Assembly: GCA_023251135.1 (NCBI GenBank)
Contig: JAHEZJ010000019.1
Coordinates: forward strand, 1 to 64,000
DNA length: 64,000 nucleotides
Origin: Flavobacterium sp.
GTDB taxonomy: Bacteria > Bacteroidota > Bacteroidia > Flavobacteriales > Flavobacteriaceae
Direction of reading: 5' to 3'
Shown: positions 7,956 through 16,240 of the stretch, in pieces
How the letters are laid out: every line of letters starts with the position of its first letter
Position numbering within the stretch: position 1 is the stretch's first letter
Position numbers and translations under genes: made by a program
The notes under the pieces: generated by a model
The model's input: the letters and a program-made list of their open reading frames with translations, nothing else
The model's database searches: none
What the model was told of the DNA's origin: nothing

Positions 7956-9145
7956 TTTGAAAATATAAGAGTCGAACAGTTACCTCCAAACCCAAAAGAG
8001 TTGGACAAAACATGTTCGATATTTTTATTTTTTAAAAAAGTTTGCGGTTTTAAATCAAACTCTTCCATTGGTGTTTCGAAATTCAGGTTTGGATAAACTA
8101 CGCTATGCTGAATTGCCAAAACGCTATAAACGGCTTCAATGGCTGCCGCAGCGGCCAAAGTATGCCCCGTAAAAGGCTTTGTCGAACTAAAATCGGGAAC
8201 TTTTTCGTCTCCGTAAATTCGAAGAAGTGCTCTTCCTTCAGACAGGTCATTGTTGGGAGTTGCTGTTCCGTGAACGTTGATATAGTCAATATCACCAGGT
8301 TTTAAACCCGAAATGTCAAAGGCTTTTTTCATGGCCAGGTAAGCACCATCACCATTTTCTGAAGAAGCTGTTTGATGGAAAGCATCATTGGCATTACCAT
8401 AACCCGAAACACGAGCCAGTACTTTTTTGTTTTGCTTTTTTACAACTTCATCAGATTCTAAAACCAGGAAAGCAGCTGCTTCACCCAGATTTAGTCCTTT
8501 GCGATTGTTGTCAAAAGGTTTGTTGTAATCGTCAGATAAAATCATGAGGGTTTTGAATCCGTTGATCGTGAATTTTGCCAAACCATCGGTTCCGCCAACA
8601 ATTACGCGATCCAGTTTCCCGGATTTTATCAGTCTTGCACCCAACATAATGGCATTTGCTGCCGATGAGCAGGCGGTACTTATGGTGGTAACAATTCCTT
8701 TTAAACCTAATTCTTCTGCAATTTTTTCGGCTACATCACCACCATCGTGACAAGTAATGTATTTTACCAGTTCCGGATGTTTGAAATAATCGTAATAATG
8801 CTTTTCAGTCATATCCATTCCGCCCACGCTTGTTGCCGAAATAAGCCCGGTTCGGAATTCATTTATAGAAGTAATTCCGGCATTTTTAACGGCCTGTTTT
8901 GCGGCGAAAGTGCCAATCATGGCAGTTCTCGAAAAGTTATTATCAGGAGTAAGTTCTAATTCTTTGACCAATTCGTCATTGGTTTTTTTAATTTCCCCTA
9001 CTTTAATGATATCAGCGTGAACCGTTTCAATGTTTTCGATACGCGTTACCGCAACTTTATTTTCGATTAACGAAATGTAGTTTTCTTCGACTGAATTTCC
9101 AATCGAGGAGATAATTCCCATTCCGGTTATTGCAACACCTTTCAT
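7946..9145 (-). CDS. Beta-ketoacyl-ACP synthase (FabF-like, active partner)
   Basis: A full-length 399-residue KAS I/II protein. The nucleophile is Cys159 in ISTACSSAANAIM; the two catalytic His residues lie in NVHGTATPNND and FTGHTLAAAAA, and the C-terminus has the glycine-rich SNSFGFGGNCS. It condenses malonyl-ACP with the growing acyl-ACP. Beside the dead partner, it is likely the core elongating enzyme of the aryl polyene chain started on 4-coumarate. It begins 117 bp downstream of the ACP gene; the gap contains a set of related 14-bp repeats. It is distinct from the housekeeping fabF at 53818. Confidence 0.88.
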   Translation of the reverse strand: MKGVAITGMGIISSIGNSVEENYISLIENKVAVTRIENIETVHADIIKVGEIKKTNDELVKELELTPDNNFSRTAMIGTFAAKQAVKNAGITSINEFRTGLISATSVGGMDMTEKHYYDYFKHPELVKYITCHDGGDVAEKIAEELGLKGIVTTISTACSSAANAIMLGARLIKSGKLDRVIVGGTDGLAKFTINGFKTLMILSDDYNKPFDNNRKGLNLGEAAAFLVLESDEVVKKQNKKVLARVSGYGNANDAFHQTASSENGDGAYLAMKKAFDISGLKPGDIDYINVHGTATPNNDLSEGRALLRIYGDEKVPDFSSTKPFTGHTLAAAAAIEAVYSVLAIQHSVVYPNLNFETPMEEFDLKPQTFLKNKNIEHVLSNSFGFGGNCSTLIFSKCN

Positions 9146-9149
9146 TTTT

Positions 9150-9254
9150 AGACTTGCTTAGATTATTGGATATTAGACTTCTTAGACATCAGACTTGCTT
9201 AGATTTTGAGATTTTAGATAAATTCTAAAGTAGTCTAAAAATCTAAGCAAGTCT
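9150..9254. repeat. 14-bp direct and inverted repeats upstream of ketosynthase
   Basis: AGACTTGCTTAGAT occurs at 9150-9163 and 9191-9204, and its reverse complement at 9241-9254. The copies can pair to form alternative hairpins in the transcript between the ACP and ketosynthase genes. Similar AT-rich AGTCTAA strings occur before rnhA. A structural or RNA-processing role is possible but not shown. Confidence 0.6.
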
Positions 9255-9261
9255 AAGCAGT

Positions 9262-9519
9262 CTATTTCGTTCTGTTAGCGCTAATGTACGCAGCCATAGT
9301 TTCGATGGATTGAAAGATGGTTTTCCCTTCTTTTGGATCAACCAGTTTAATTCCGTAATCCTTATCTAAAATCACGATCAATTCAAGCGCATCAATGGAG
9401 TCTAAACCTAAACCATCTCCAAACAAAGGGTCGTTATCTGCAATATCTTCGATCGCGATATCTTCAAGGTTTAAAGTAGTAATGATTTTGTTTTTTAATT
9501 CTTCTTTTAATGCTTCCAT
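9262..9519 (-). CDS. Acyl carrier protein of polyene assembly
   Basis: An 85-residue acidic helical protein with the phosphopantetheine site GDGLGLDSIDALEL, Ser41 being the attachment residue. Helix II continues into LIVILDKDYGIKL, as in type II fatty acid and polyketide carrier proteins. It differs clearly from the housekeeping ACP (55315) and from the second cluster ACP (19953), so it probably carries one dedicated acyl chain, most likely the aryl polyene given its neighbours. It begins 2 bp downstream of the ketosynthase-like fragment gene. Confidence 0.88.
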   Translation of the reverse strand: MEALKEELKNKIITTLNLEDIAIEDIADNDPLFGDGLGLDSIDALELIVILDKDYGIKLVDPKEGKTIFQSIETMAAYISANRTK

Positions 9520-9521
9520 GA

Positions 9522-10139
9522 TTATTTATTATATAATGTATTGATATTTTCGTTGTTATATTTTGTGCTTTCTTCTTTGCTGATGGTGTAAAGAAAAGCT
9601 TTGTAATCGTCGTTGAAAAATTCTACCCAGCCACAAAGAACCGTATCTGCTTTATTTGTATTCAGAAGAATAGTAGAATAATTGGACATAAATTCAGTGT
9701 TAAAGGCATCAAATATAAAGAAAGAATTTTCACTTTTCAGCTGATGGCGAATACTTATTTCACCCAGACAAATATTTGGCAGTGTATAGACAAAAACCGC
9801 CGGGCTCGGAAAGTAGTTTTCTTTGTCGGAAATAGATTCCTGATACTTAACATCGGTATCTAAACTCGATGATTTATTGGCCAGAACCAAGGCAATATTG
9901 TTTTCCTGTTCCGTTGAAGTTATCGGACTCAAAAGAAGTTCAGCTCCTAAAAAAGCCAGTTTGCTCAAAGCATCCATTTTGAAAAACTTCGGGTATTGCA
10001 TGTCAAAATTGCGATAGGCCTGTTTGGAGAAATCAGCAAAATTGGTCGGTTCCGTTTTGAAAACAGAAGTTCCGTTCAAAACAATTTCGTTGTTTTCAAT
10101 GGTGCAATAGGATTGTATGTGAGTTTTATTTGGATTCAT
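9522..10139 (-). CDS. Ketosynthase N-terminal-like protein without active site
   Basis: This 205-residue protein resembles the 'beta-ketoacyl synthase N-terminal-like' proteins of aryl polyene clusters: N-terminal strands (THIQSYCTIENNEIVLNG), then FKMDALSKLAFLGAELLL, NNIALVLANKSSSLDTDVKY and AVFVYTLPNICLGEISIRHQ. It is only half the length of a ketosynthase and shows no nucleophilic Cys motif and no catalytic His motifs, so it is unlikely to be an enzyme by itself. It may be an assembly or chain-length partner of the type II synthase. It lies 4 bp downstream of the membrane protein gene. Family assignment is from pattern similarity. Confidence 0.6.
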   Translation of the reverse strand: MNPNKTHIQSYCTIENNEIVLNGTSVFKTEPTNFADFSKQAYRNFDMQYPKFFKMDALSKLAFLGAELLLSPITSTEQENNIALVLANKSSSLDTDVKYQESISDKENYFPSPAVFVYTLPNICLGEISIRHQLKSENSFFIFDAFNTEFMSNYSTILLNTNKADTVLCGWVEFFNDDYKAFLYTISKEESTKYNNENINTLYNK

Positions 10140-10143
10140 TGTT

Positions 10144-10683
10144 TTATTGCTGACACAGATTCTTAATATCCCTCTTTAAACTTATTTGTGAAAAAAGAAT
10201 AGGAATGTTCAATTTTTGATTTTCTTTAATCATTGTCAAATAGATGTCATTTTTGTCTAAAATAAATATTCTACTTGTTTGAAACATCGAATTAATAGCC
10301 AGGGGATTAAGATTATTATAAATTATTATATTTCCGGAATTTCTATGTTTTTCAAAACCTTTTTTTTCGCAATACTGATTAATAAGCAATTTGTTTTCTT
10401 CCGCATTGTATTTGCTGATAATTTTAGTTAGCTGTTTTTCAGTCGCTTTCCGATAAATTGTAAATGCGCAAAATAAACTAAAAATAAAAAGCAGATAAAA
10501 TTCAATTCCAGTTTTTGAATAATCCCTATGAGGATTAAAATAAACCAAGAAAGGCATTAGAAACCCCCAACTAAAAAATAAATAAAGAATTATTGTATCA
10601 AATTTGTCAAGCCAACTTTCAGAATAAACTAGCTTATTTTGCTCAATACTTTTTCTCCTATTTAAGTTCTTTAAACGTCTCAT
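10144..10683 (-). CDS. Small membrane protein, unknown function
   Basis: A 179-residue protein with a basic N-terminus (MRRLKNLNRRKSIEQNK) and two membrane helices, roughly residues 30-48 and 62-78. A soluble tail of about 100 residues contains KYNAEENKLLINQYCEKKGF and IFILDKNDIYLTMIKENQKL. No family was recognised. Codon use is more AT-rich than in the flanking ketosynthase genes. Its start codon overlaps the stop of the upstream ketosynthase (ATGA at 10680-10683), so it is translated with the cluster. It could be a recent insertion into the operon or a lineage-specific accessory. Confidence 0.6.
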   Translation of the reverse strand: MRRLKNLNRRKSIEQNKLVYSESWLDKFDTIILYLFFSWGFLMPFLVYFNPHRDYSKTGIEFYLLFIFSLFCAFTIYRKATEKQLTKIISKYNAEENKLLINQYCEKKGFEKHRNSGNIIIYNNLNPLAINSMFQTSRIFILDKNDIYLTMIKENQKLNIPILFSQISLKRDIKNLCQQ

Positions 10684-11819
10684 TTTATCTTTTCAAATAC
10701 CACCGCCGTATTACAACCTCCAAATCCGGAAGCTGTTTTTAGGAAAAAATCAATAGTTGCCTCTTCGTTTTTCTCAATAACATTGATCACTTCGCTAACC
10801 CCAATTTCATCAAAACCTTTCGATTCAAAAAGTGTATTTTGATTTACGGATTCAATAGCAATTACGGTTTCTAATAACCCGGAAGCGCCTAAGGTATGAC
10901 CGTAAAATCCTTTCAGACTATTGACCGGGACATTTTGCAGACCTAAACGGTTTAGGGCAATGGCCTCCATTTCGTCATTAAATGGAGTTGCAGTTCCGTG
11001 TGCCGAAATATAATCGATTTTATGGGGCTCAATTTGAGCTTCTTTCAAAGCATTTTGAATACTTCTGAACAAACCTTCGCCTGTTCTCGATGGACCTGAA
11101 ATATGATTGGCATCGTTTATCGAACTGTCTCCAATAACTTTTATTTTTGCATTTGTAGCTTCTGCCGAAACCAGAACTGCAGCTGTTGCTTCGCCTAAAC
11201 TTACACCGGTTCTGTTTTTAGAATACGGTTTACAAGGCAAATCGCTCATGGCCTGAAAAGCATTAAAACCCGACAAAACAAATTCTGAAACTTCATCGCC
11301 GGCCACTACAAAAATATTGTCATAGAGTTCAGACTGGATCATTCTTTTGGCAACAGAAATCGCTAAAATTCCTGAAACACAAGCATTCGAAACGACAATA
11401 GGTTGTGTTTGAAATCCGAAAAAAGCAGCAACATTTTTTGCCAGAACATCTAAATGTGCCTTAGCAAAACTTTCTTCCGAATTCTCTTTTAAAGCCGTTA
11501 CATTTCCTTTTGTGGTCGAAAGTATAAAAGCTGTTTTGGAATCTAATGGAACTGCTGCATTTTTGATAATTGGCTCTAAAGCCAGAATCATCATTTTCTC
11601 CAGACGGGAGTATTTTGTTTCCCTGCTGATTTTTGCAAAGGCACTGTTTATTTTTTCATCATGAATTACCGAACCATAAAACGGAACCGGCATCAAAGAA
11701 ATGTCATTATTTAGTTGAATGCCCGAATCACCGCGAAGAATTGCTTCAACGTTTGATTTGACATCAAAACCTAATGGGGTGATGCAGTTGGTTTGTGTAA
11801 TGTATATCTCTTTTAACAT
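10680..11819 (-). CDS. Beta-ketoacyl-ACP synthase, second of cluster
   Basis: The 379-residue ketosynthase has all three catalytic elements: Cys in VVSNACVSGILAISV, His in SAHGTATPFND, and His in GFYGHTLGASG. It ends with the usual glycine-rich segment (TASGFGGCNTAVVF). It starts MLKEIYITQTNCITPLGFDV, typical of the aryl polyene KAS I/II branch. With the dead partner (6888) and the fragment (9522), the cluster holds several ketosynthase-fold proteins; this one may act in priming or early extension, which sequence alone cannot settle. It lies 57 bp downstream of the thioesterase gene. Confidence 0.85.
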   Translation of the reverse strand: MLKEIYITQTNCITPLGFDVKSNVEAILRGDSGIQLNNDISLMPVPFYGSVIHDEKINSAFAKISRETKYSRLEKMMILALEPIIKNAAVPLDSKTAFILSTTKGNVTALKENSEESFAKAHLDVLAKNVAAFFGFQTQPIVVSNACVSGILAISVAKRMIQSELYDNIFVVAGDEVSEFVLSGFNAFQAMSDLPCKPYSKNRTGVSLGEATAAVLVSAEATNAKIKVIGDSSINDANHISGPSRTGEGLFRSIQNALKEAQIEPHKIDYISAHGTATPFNDEMEAIALNRLGLQNVPVNSLKGFYGHTLGASGLLETVIAIESVNQNTLFESKGFDEIGVSEVINVIEKNEEATIDFFLKTASGFGGCNTAVVFEKIK

Positions 11820-11876
11820 TTTATGATTTTATTCCGGCGTATTTTTTAATTCGTGTCAATTTGTGCAATTCGTGTT

Positions 11877-12326
11877 TTATTTCAACAACCCAACTTTCTT
11901 TTTCCATTCTTCATAAAAAGGAGGGTTGGTCAACATTAGATTTCCTTCCTGATCTAAAAATACCTGAACGGTTTCTCCGGTGCAGGCCACTTCGCCTTTA
12001 TCATCCAGTATTCTAAAACGGTAGATCATTTTGGCGGCAGGTGTATCAATTACGGTTGTTTCTATCGTTACCACATCGCCATAACGCAAAGACAATTTGT
12101 GTTCACATTTTGATTTTACGATCGGGGTGGTGTAGCCTGTTTTGGCAATATCCAAATAGGTAAGTCCGTGTTCACGACCAAACGCTTCACGACCATCTTC
12201 AAAATAGGTGATGTAATTACCGTGCCACACAATTCCAAGCGGATCCGTTTCGTTAAAACGAATTCTGATTTCATGCGAAACGGTTAGTTCGGTTGCTTCG
12301 TTAAACTGTTCTTTTCTTTTTGTCAT
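11877..12326 (-). CDS. Acyl-CoA/ACP thioesterase, 4HBT (YbgC-like) hotdog
   Basis: A hotdog protein of about 149 residues with the 4-hydroxybenzoyl-CoA thioesterase signature: RIRFNETDPLGIVWHGNYIT contains the catalytic Asp and the conserved HGNY. It continues with YFEDGREAFGREHGLTY. Such enzymes release acyl chains from CoA or ACP; here it may free the polyene or an alkyl chain, or act as an editing enzyme. I chose the ATG at 12326 (MTKRKEQ); an upstream ATG at 12338 would add four residues. Either start overlaps the ABC permease stop at 12301, showing coupled translation. Confidence 0.82.
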   Translation of the reverse strand: MTKRKEQFNEATELTVSHEIRIRFNETDPLGIVWHGNYITYFEDGREAFGREHGLTYLDIAKTGYTTPIVKSKCEHKLSLRYGDVVTIETTVIDTPAAKMIYRFRILDDKGEVACTGETVQVFLDQEGNLMLTNPPFYEEWKKKVGLLK

Positions 12327-13590
12327 AAAATAAGGCAATGGATGTTGTGATAATGAAGAACAAAAATAACAAACTTATTTTTGGGATGATTTCAAGGAAA
12401 GAAACGTTGCGCAATAAAACATCATAGAACGCTTCTAATCCCCAATTCATGGGAGATGATTTGGCAATGATTTGCATGATGTTTGGCATTGCAAAAACGG
12501 GAACCCAGATTCCGCCAATGGCTGCCAGAATAATAACGCTTGTCGCACCAAATGGAGCCGATTGTTCTTGTGTGCTTGCGATTGTTCCCAGCAGAATTCC
12601 AAAGCCAATGGCTGCAAAACCTGAAAATAAAGCGACCACACTCATTAAGAACAAGTGACCTTCGACATTTAATGGAGGCAAACCAATATGTGGAAATAAA
12701 AAGATTGCCACGGCCACCATCATGTAAAACTGAATCATACAAATGGCCGAATAGGTAATGGTTTTACCAATAATAACCACGAGGTTAGAAACCGGATTGG
12801 TGAGTAATCGAACAAATGTTCCCTGAGATTTTTCTTTTACAATATTGATGGACAACGGTATCACAATAAAAAATATGGCAAAAAGTGTCCAGGCCGGAAC
12901 GTTGTGCTGCACAGAATTGGGACGTACTTCTTTGTTGTTTATTTTTGGAATGATTTCTTTGAACGTGATAAAACTCTTTTGCTCAAATTCGGCATTTCCT
13001 TCTCCCAGTTGATTTTGAAAAGTCGTATAAATGGATCTTGTTTCGATTTGAGAAATCATCTTATCGATCGAGCTCATCACGGCATTTTTGAAGCTCATTT
13101 GAACTGCCGGATCAAAATACAATTTGACTTCTTTTTCTTTAATGACCTTAGGTTTTTCGGTTTGCACTGTAGTATCCGTTTCCGTTAGACCCATTTTGCT
13201 CACAATGTTTTCGACATTCTGATCAATTTTGGTTTGCAGGTCCACACTTAATTTTTCCGGAATTACAATCGCCAGTTGAAATTTACCTTTGTAAACCGCT
13301 TCTTTAGCCATTTCTTCGGTAATAGGTTTGTGGTCGATTTGGGTGACAACACTAAAAAGTTGACTTTTCTCCAGATTATCAAAAACGGTTTTAGACACAG
13401 CGCCTTTGTCGTTATCCACCAGTAAAATCTGAATTTTGGTATCGCTTACGGTTTTAAAAGTGCTGTCCTGAATTAAGGTTACAGTAATAACCAAAACCAA
13501 AGGCATGATAAATAAAATGATTAATCCGCCTAAATCTCGTTTAAGCAGGAGGAATTCTTTTACGACTGACATCCAAATTTTATATACCAT
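12301..13590 (-). CDS. ABC-2 type transporter permease
   Basis: The 429-residue protein has an N-terminal membrane anchor (about residues 18-40, LIILFIMPLVLVITVTLIQ). A large extracytoplasmic domain of some 180 residues follows, then five further membrane helices in the C-terminal half (from about residue 225), as in the ABC2_membrane_3 family. It overlaps the ATPase gene upstream by 11 bp, so the pair forms one exporter. The substrate is unknown; in a pigment cluster, export of a lipid-like intermediate or of the dialkylresorcinol is likely. The ATP-binding subunit lies at 13580-14332. Confidence 0.85.
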   Translation of the reverse strand: MVYKIWMSVVKEFLLLKRDLGGLIILFIMPLVLVITVTLIQDSTFKTVSDTKIQILLVDNDKGAVSKTVFDNLEKSQLFSVVTQIDHKPITEEMAKEAVYKGKFQLAIVIPEKLSVDLQTKIDQNVENIVSKMGLTETDTTVQTEKPKVIKEKEVKLYFDPAVQMSFKNAVMSSIDKMISQIETRSIYTTFQNQLGEGNAEFEQKSFITFKEIIPKINNKEVRPNSVQHNVPAWTLFAIFFIVIPLSINIVKEKSQGTFVRLLTNPVSNLVVIIGKTITYSAICMIQFYMMVAVAIFLFPHIGLPPLNVEGHLFLMSVVALFSGFAAIGFGILLGTIASTQEQSAPFGATSVIILAAIGGIWVPVFAMPNIMQIIAKSSPMNWGLEAFYDVLLRNVSFLEIIPKISLLFLFFIITTSIALFYDKKKRTV

Positions 13591-14332
13591 CTCTAAAGTC
13601 TTTACCGGTTAATGAAATAAAAACTTCCTCAAGATTTCGGGCTTCTTCAGTAGAAGCAATTAAACTTGAAGGGGTTCCCTGAGCGTATATTTTGCCGCGG
13701 TCTAAAATGGCAATGTTGGTACAGAAATCTTCCGCTTCTGCCAAATGATGAGAGGTATAAATAATGGTTGTTCCGTTTTGATTTAAGAGTTTCAGATAGT
13801 CGATAATGGCATTTTTAGACTGTACATCAACACCAACGGTTGGTTCGTCTAAAAACAAAACTTTGGGATTGTGTAAAATTCCCGCAATCAAATTGACTCT
13901 GCGTTTCATACCGCCTGAAAAAGTTTCGATACGTTTGTCGGCAAATTTTAATAAGCCCAAAAGATCTAAAGTTTCAACGACTTTGTCTTTTAGGTAATTG
14001 CCTTTTAAGCCGTACATACTCCCAAAATAATGTAAATTCTCCCGGGCCGTTAGGGTAGGGTACAAAGCATATTCCTGTGGAACAACGCCAATGATTTTTT
14101 TGATTTTGGAAGAATGATGGGTATAATTCAGCCCATCGATCGTGAAATGCCCTGAGGTTGGCTTTATGAGCCCGCAAAGCATAGAGATCAAAGTGGTTTT
14201 TCCGGCACCATTCGGACCTAATAACCCAAAAATCTGACCTTCACTGATCTCCAGCGAAACATCGTTCAAAGAATACAGATCTGCATTTTTGTACTTTTTC
14301 GAAAGGGATTCTATTTTTATAATGGATTGCAA
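13580..14332 (-). CDS. ABC transporter ATP-binding protein
   Basis: A 250-residue ABC ATPase. Walker A is GLLGPNGAGKTT, the signature motif is TFSGGMKRRV (close to LSGGQ), Walker B is VLFLDEPTVGVD, and the switch His is in IIYTSHHLAEAEDF. It belongs to the DrrA/CcmA-like group that pairs with ABC-2 permeases for export. The permease gene overlaps its 3' end by 11 bp. It starts 7 bp downstream of the BtrH-like gene, within the same transcription unit. Confidence 0.9.
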   Translation of the reverse strand: MQSIIKIESLSKKYKNADLYSLNDVSLEISEGQIFGLLGPNGAGKTTLISMLCGLIKPTSGHFTIDGLNYTHHSSKIKKIIGVVPQEYALYPTLTARENLHYFGSMYGLKGNYLKDKVVETLDLLGLLKFADKRIETFSGGMKRRVNLIAGILHNPKVLFLDEPTVGVDVQSKNAIIDYLKLLNQNGTTIIYTSHHLAEAEDFCTNIAILDRGKIYAQGTPSSLIASTEEARNLEEVFISLTGKDFRDGI

Positions 14333-14339
14333 AATATTC

Positions 14340-15338
14340 TTAGCTGATCGCTTTTTTTAGTTTTTTGAAAAAGATTTCTTCGCGATTGGCAATGTCCAAA
14401 AGTTCGTTGGCAATCGTATTGTAGGCATCTTCTTTGGCACTTCTGTTTTTGTAAATTCGGGAAGCTTCAACCGCAAAGTCTCTCCATGAATCTCCAATTT
14501 GTGTCATTTCTTTAGAAAGAACTTTTAATTCTTCATTGTTTAAGATAACCGAAGCTTCCTGTAAAAATGCGGCATAGATGAATCGGAAACCTCCGCCACC
14601 TGTACCAATTTCTTCCTGCATGCGCACCATCTGTGCCAAATAGTGATTGGCTTTTTTGGTACCGTGTTTTACAGGCCATTTCCTAATTTGTTTCGAAACA
14701 AATTTAATTCCGCGTACCCCAATAATAGGCATGGGTGCCAACATATCGCGGCAGGTATTTTTGATTCCTTTGATAATGGCACTTTTCAAATCGACGTCCT
14801 TCGGAATTTGAATCGGATAGTACATTTGACCTCTCGGAGCAAAAGCACCTTTGGCAAAACGCACCTTGTCCAGTTCGTCATGTGTCAGGGTCGTAACTGT
14901 TTCCATAACAGGATCGCTAACAAGATAATCGGTTTCGGTTTTTCCGTAAACGACTAAGTTGTGTGCGTTAAAATGAAAGCGGTATTCATCAGGAAAATAA
15001 CTCAAATGATATACGCCAACTTGTAATCCGGTTGGGATATTGTTTTTTAAATTTTCGTCCAAAGCCTTGTTGGCATTTGTTGTTGAAGAAAATTTTTGTC
15101 TTTTTATTTTTAAGTTTAAACGGCTCGCCAGTTTGTTAAAGATCTGTCCAGGCAAAGTTCTGTAACTAATTGCGGGAGCATGATTTACTTTTATAAACGG
15201 CAGGTATACGAAGAAAAGTCCGGAACCGATACCAAAAACCATCGGTTCGCTGATGTTCAGTCCGTTGTTTTTTAACAAATTCGAAGCTACTCCATTTTCG
15301 CAATGAGCAGATTGATGATGTGTAAAATTAGTTTGCAT
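14340..15338 (-). CDS. BtrH-like acyltransferase/peptidase-fold protein
   Basis: The 332-residue protein matches the BtrH N-terminal domain pattern: an early HHQSAHCENGVASNLLKNNG with the conserved Cys of this family, then MVFGIGSGLFFVYLP, and an N-A-H motif in YRFHFNAHNLVVYG with an acidic YLVSDPV. The C-terminal half resembles the DUF4872 region commonly joined to it. BtrH in butirosin biosynthesis transfers an acyl group from a carrier protein to an amine. By analogy this enzyme could move an ACP-bound acyl chain onto a hydroxyl or amine in flexirubin assembly, such as the ester linking polyene and dialkylresorcinol. That step is inferred. It overlaps the upstream gene by one base (TAATG). 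Confidence 0.75.
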   Translation of the reverse strand: MQTNFTHHQSAHCENGVASNLLKNNGLNISEPMVFGIGSGLFFVYLPFIKVNHAPAISYRTLPGQIFNKLASRLNLKIKRQKFSSTTNANKALDENLKNNIPTGLQVGVYHLSYFPDEYRFHFNAHNLVVYGKTETDYLVSDPVMETVTTLTHDELDKVRFAKGAFAPRGQMYYPIQIPKDVDLKSAIIKGIKNTCRDMLAPMPIIGVRGIKFVSKQIRKWPVKHGTKKANHYLAQMVRMQEEIGTGGGGFRFIYAAFLQEASVILNNEELKVLSKEMTQIGDSWRDFAVEASRIYKNRSAKEDAYNTIANELLDIANREEIFFKKLKKAIS

Positions 15339-15742
15339 TACGCGGTTTTAATATTTTTTAATTCAGCGATTGAAATTTCAAAAGCATCGGCATATTTCTG
15401 TAAAACAGAGTTGTTTAATTTGGCAAAAACGGCAGGTTTAAAATGTCTTTTTACGCGCCATTTCCACATTCCAACATAACTGGATAAAATAGTAAGATCC
15501 ATTTTGTTGAGTTCCATATAATAACAAATCGGACTTACTTCTCCGGTTTCTACCTGTAGTTTTGCTTCGGCAATTCGTTCGTTTATTTCATCGATCGAAT
15601 TGGATAATGCGATGGTTTTAGGCTCCCAACCGGTACTTAAGGTTGTGGTATAGTCGCCATTTTCATCGGTGGCATAAAGCAGTTCTTTCAGATTGTTTTT
15701 GGTGAGATTGCCTTTGTCTTGTGGTACATTTTCTTTTTCCAT
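15338..15742 (-). CDS. Conserved small protein of pigment cluster, unknown function
   Basis: A 134-residue soluble protein. The N-terminal half has KELLYATDENGDYTTTLSTG; the middle is helical (IDEINERIAEAKLQVETGEV). The C-terminal NSVLQKYADAFEISIAELKN resembles the last helices of an XRE-type helix-turn-helix domain, though the whole domain is not clear. No transmembrane or export signal was seen. The stop overlaps the start of the BtrH-like gene (TAATG), implying coupled synthesis and perhaps physical interaction. I do not recognise the family. Confidence 0.6.
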   Translation of the reverse strand: MEKENVPQDKGNLTKNNLKELLYATDENGDYTTTLSTGWEPKTIALSNSIDEINERIAEAKLQVETGEVSPICYYMELNKMDLTILSSYVGMWKWRVKRHFKPAVFAKLNNSVLQKYADAFEISIAELKNIKTA

Positions 15743-15765
15743 GGCCTTTTTCTTTTCGATTGTAA

Positions 15766-16230
15766 CTATTCCGGAACCGAAATTGTTTTTTGAATGAACA
15801 GATTAATTTCGCATTCCAAAAGTATTTTGTCAGCAAGCAGACTTTCGCAGCTCATGGTACATAGCGTATAATCGTCGCCTGCAAATTTTGAAACCAGATT
15901 GGCTTTGGTAATAATAGTATCACCTACTTTTGGCAGTGTATGTATTTTCAGGTTCTTTATCGCACTGATAAAGCCTAGTACATTTACATTTTCGTTTTCT
16001 ATTCCGTCTTCGTCAAAAAAATATTTTTTGCCTACAATAGACGAACAGGTTTGTGCGGTGTTTTCGATTAAGCCGGCTTCAATAAAAGTGTTGTTTTCAA
16101 CAAAAATATTATCTTCCCGGATCAAAAATGTGGTTTCTACAAAACTGGAATCTATATCCAAAATTAAATCCACCATAAGCAGCGGTGCCCGGTGGGGTAA
16201 ATAGTTTTGTATGTCAACTCCGGTTTTCAT
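15766..16230 (-). CDS. Hotdog-fold dehydratase-like protein lacking FabZ His (copy A)
   Basis: The 154-residue protein aligns with FabZ-type hotdogs: start region IQNYLPHRAPLLMVDLILDI, then the central-helix segment NTFIEAGLIENTAQTCSS. The Glu of the FabZ dyad appears kept (IENTAQ), but the HFPG motif with the catalytic His is replaced by NIFVENNTF. It is therefore either an inactive partner or uses other chemistry. It pairs with the next gene upstream, which has the same change. The PHRAPLLMVD start is typical of the aryl polyene 'ApeP-like' dehydratases. Confidence 0.72.
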   Translation of the reverse strand: MKTGVDIQNYLPHRAPLLMVDLILDIDSSFVETTFLIREDNIFVENNTFIEAGLIENTAQTCSSIVGKKYFFDEDGIENENVNVLGFISAIKNLKIHTLPKVGDTIITKANLVSKFAGDDYTLCTMSCESLLADKILLECEINLFIQKTISVPE

Positions 16231-16240
16231 ACCTAATATA

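Noticed and set aside
12422..12758. Several frames overlapping the ABC permease
   Set aside because: They overlap each other and a well-supported membrane protein gene; they are by-products of its codon pattern.
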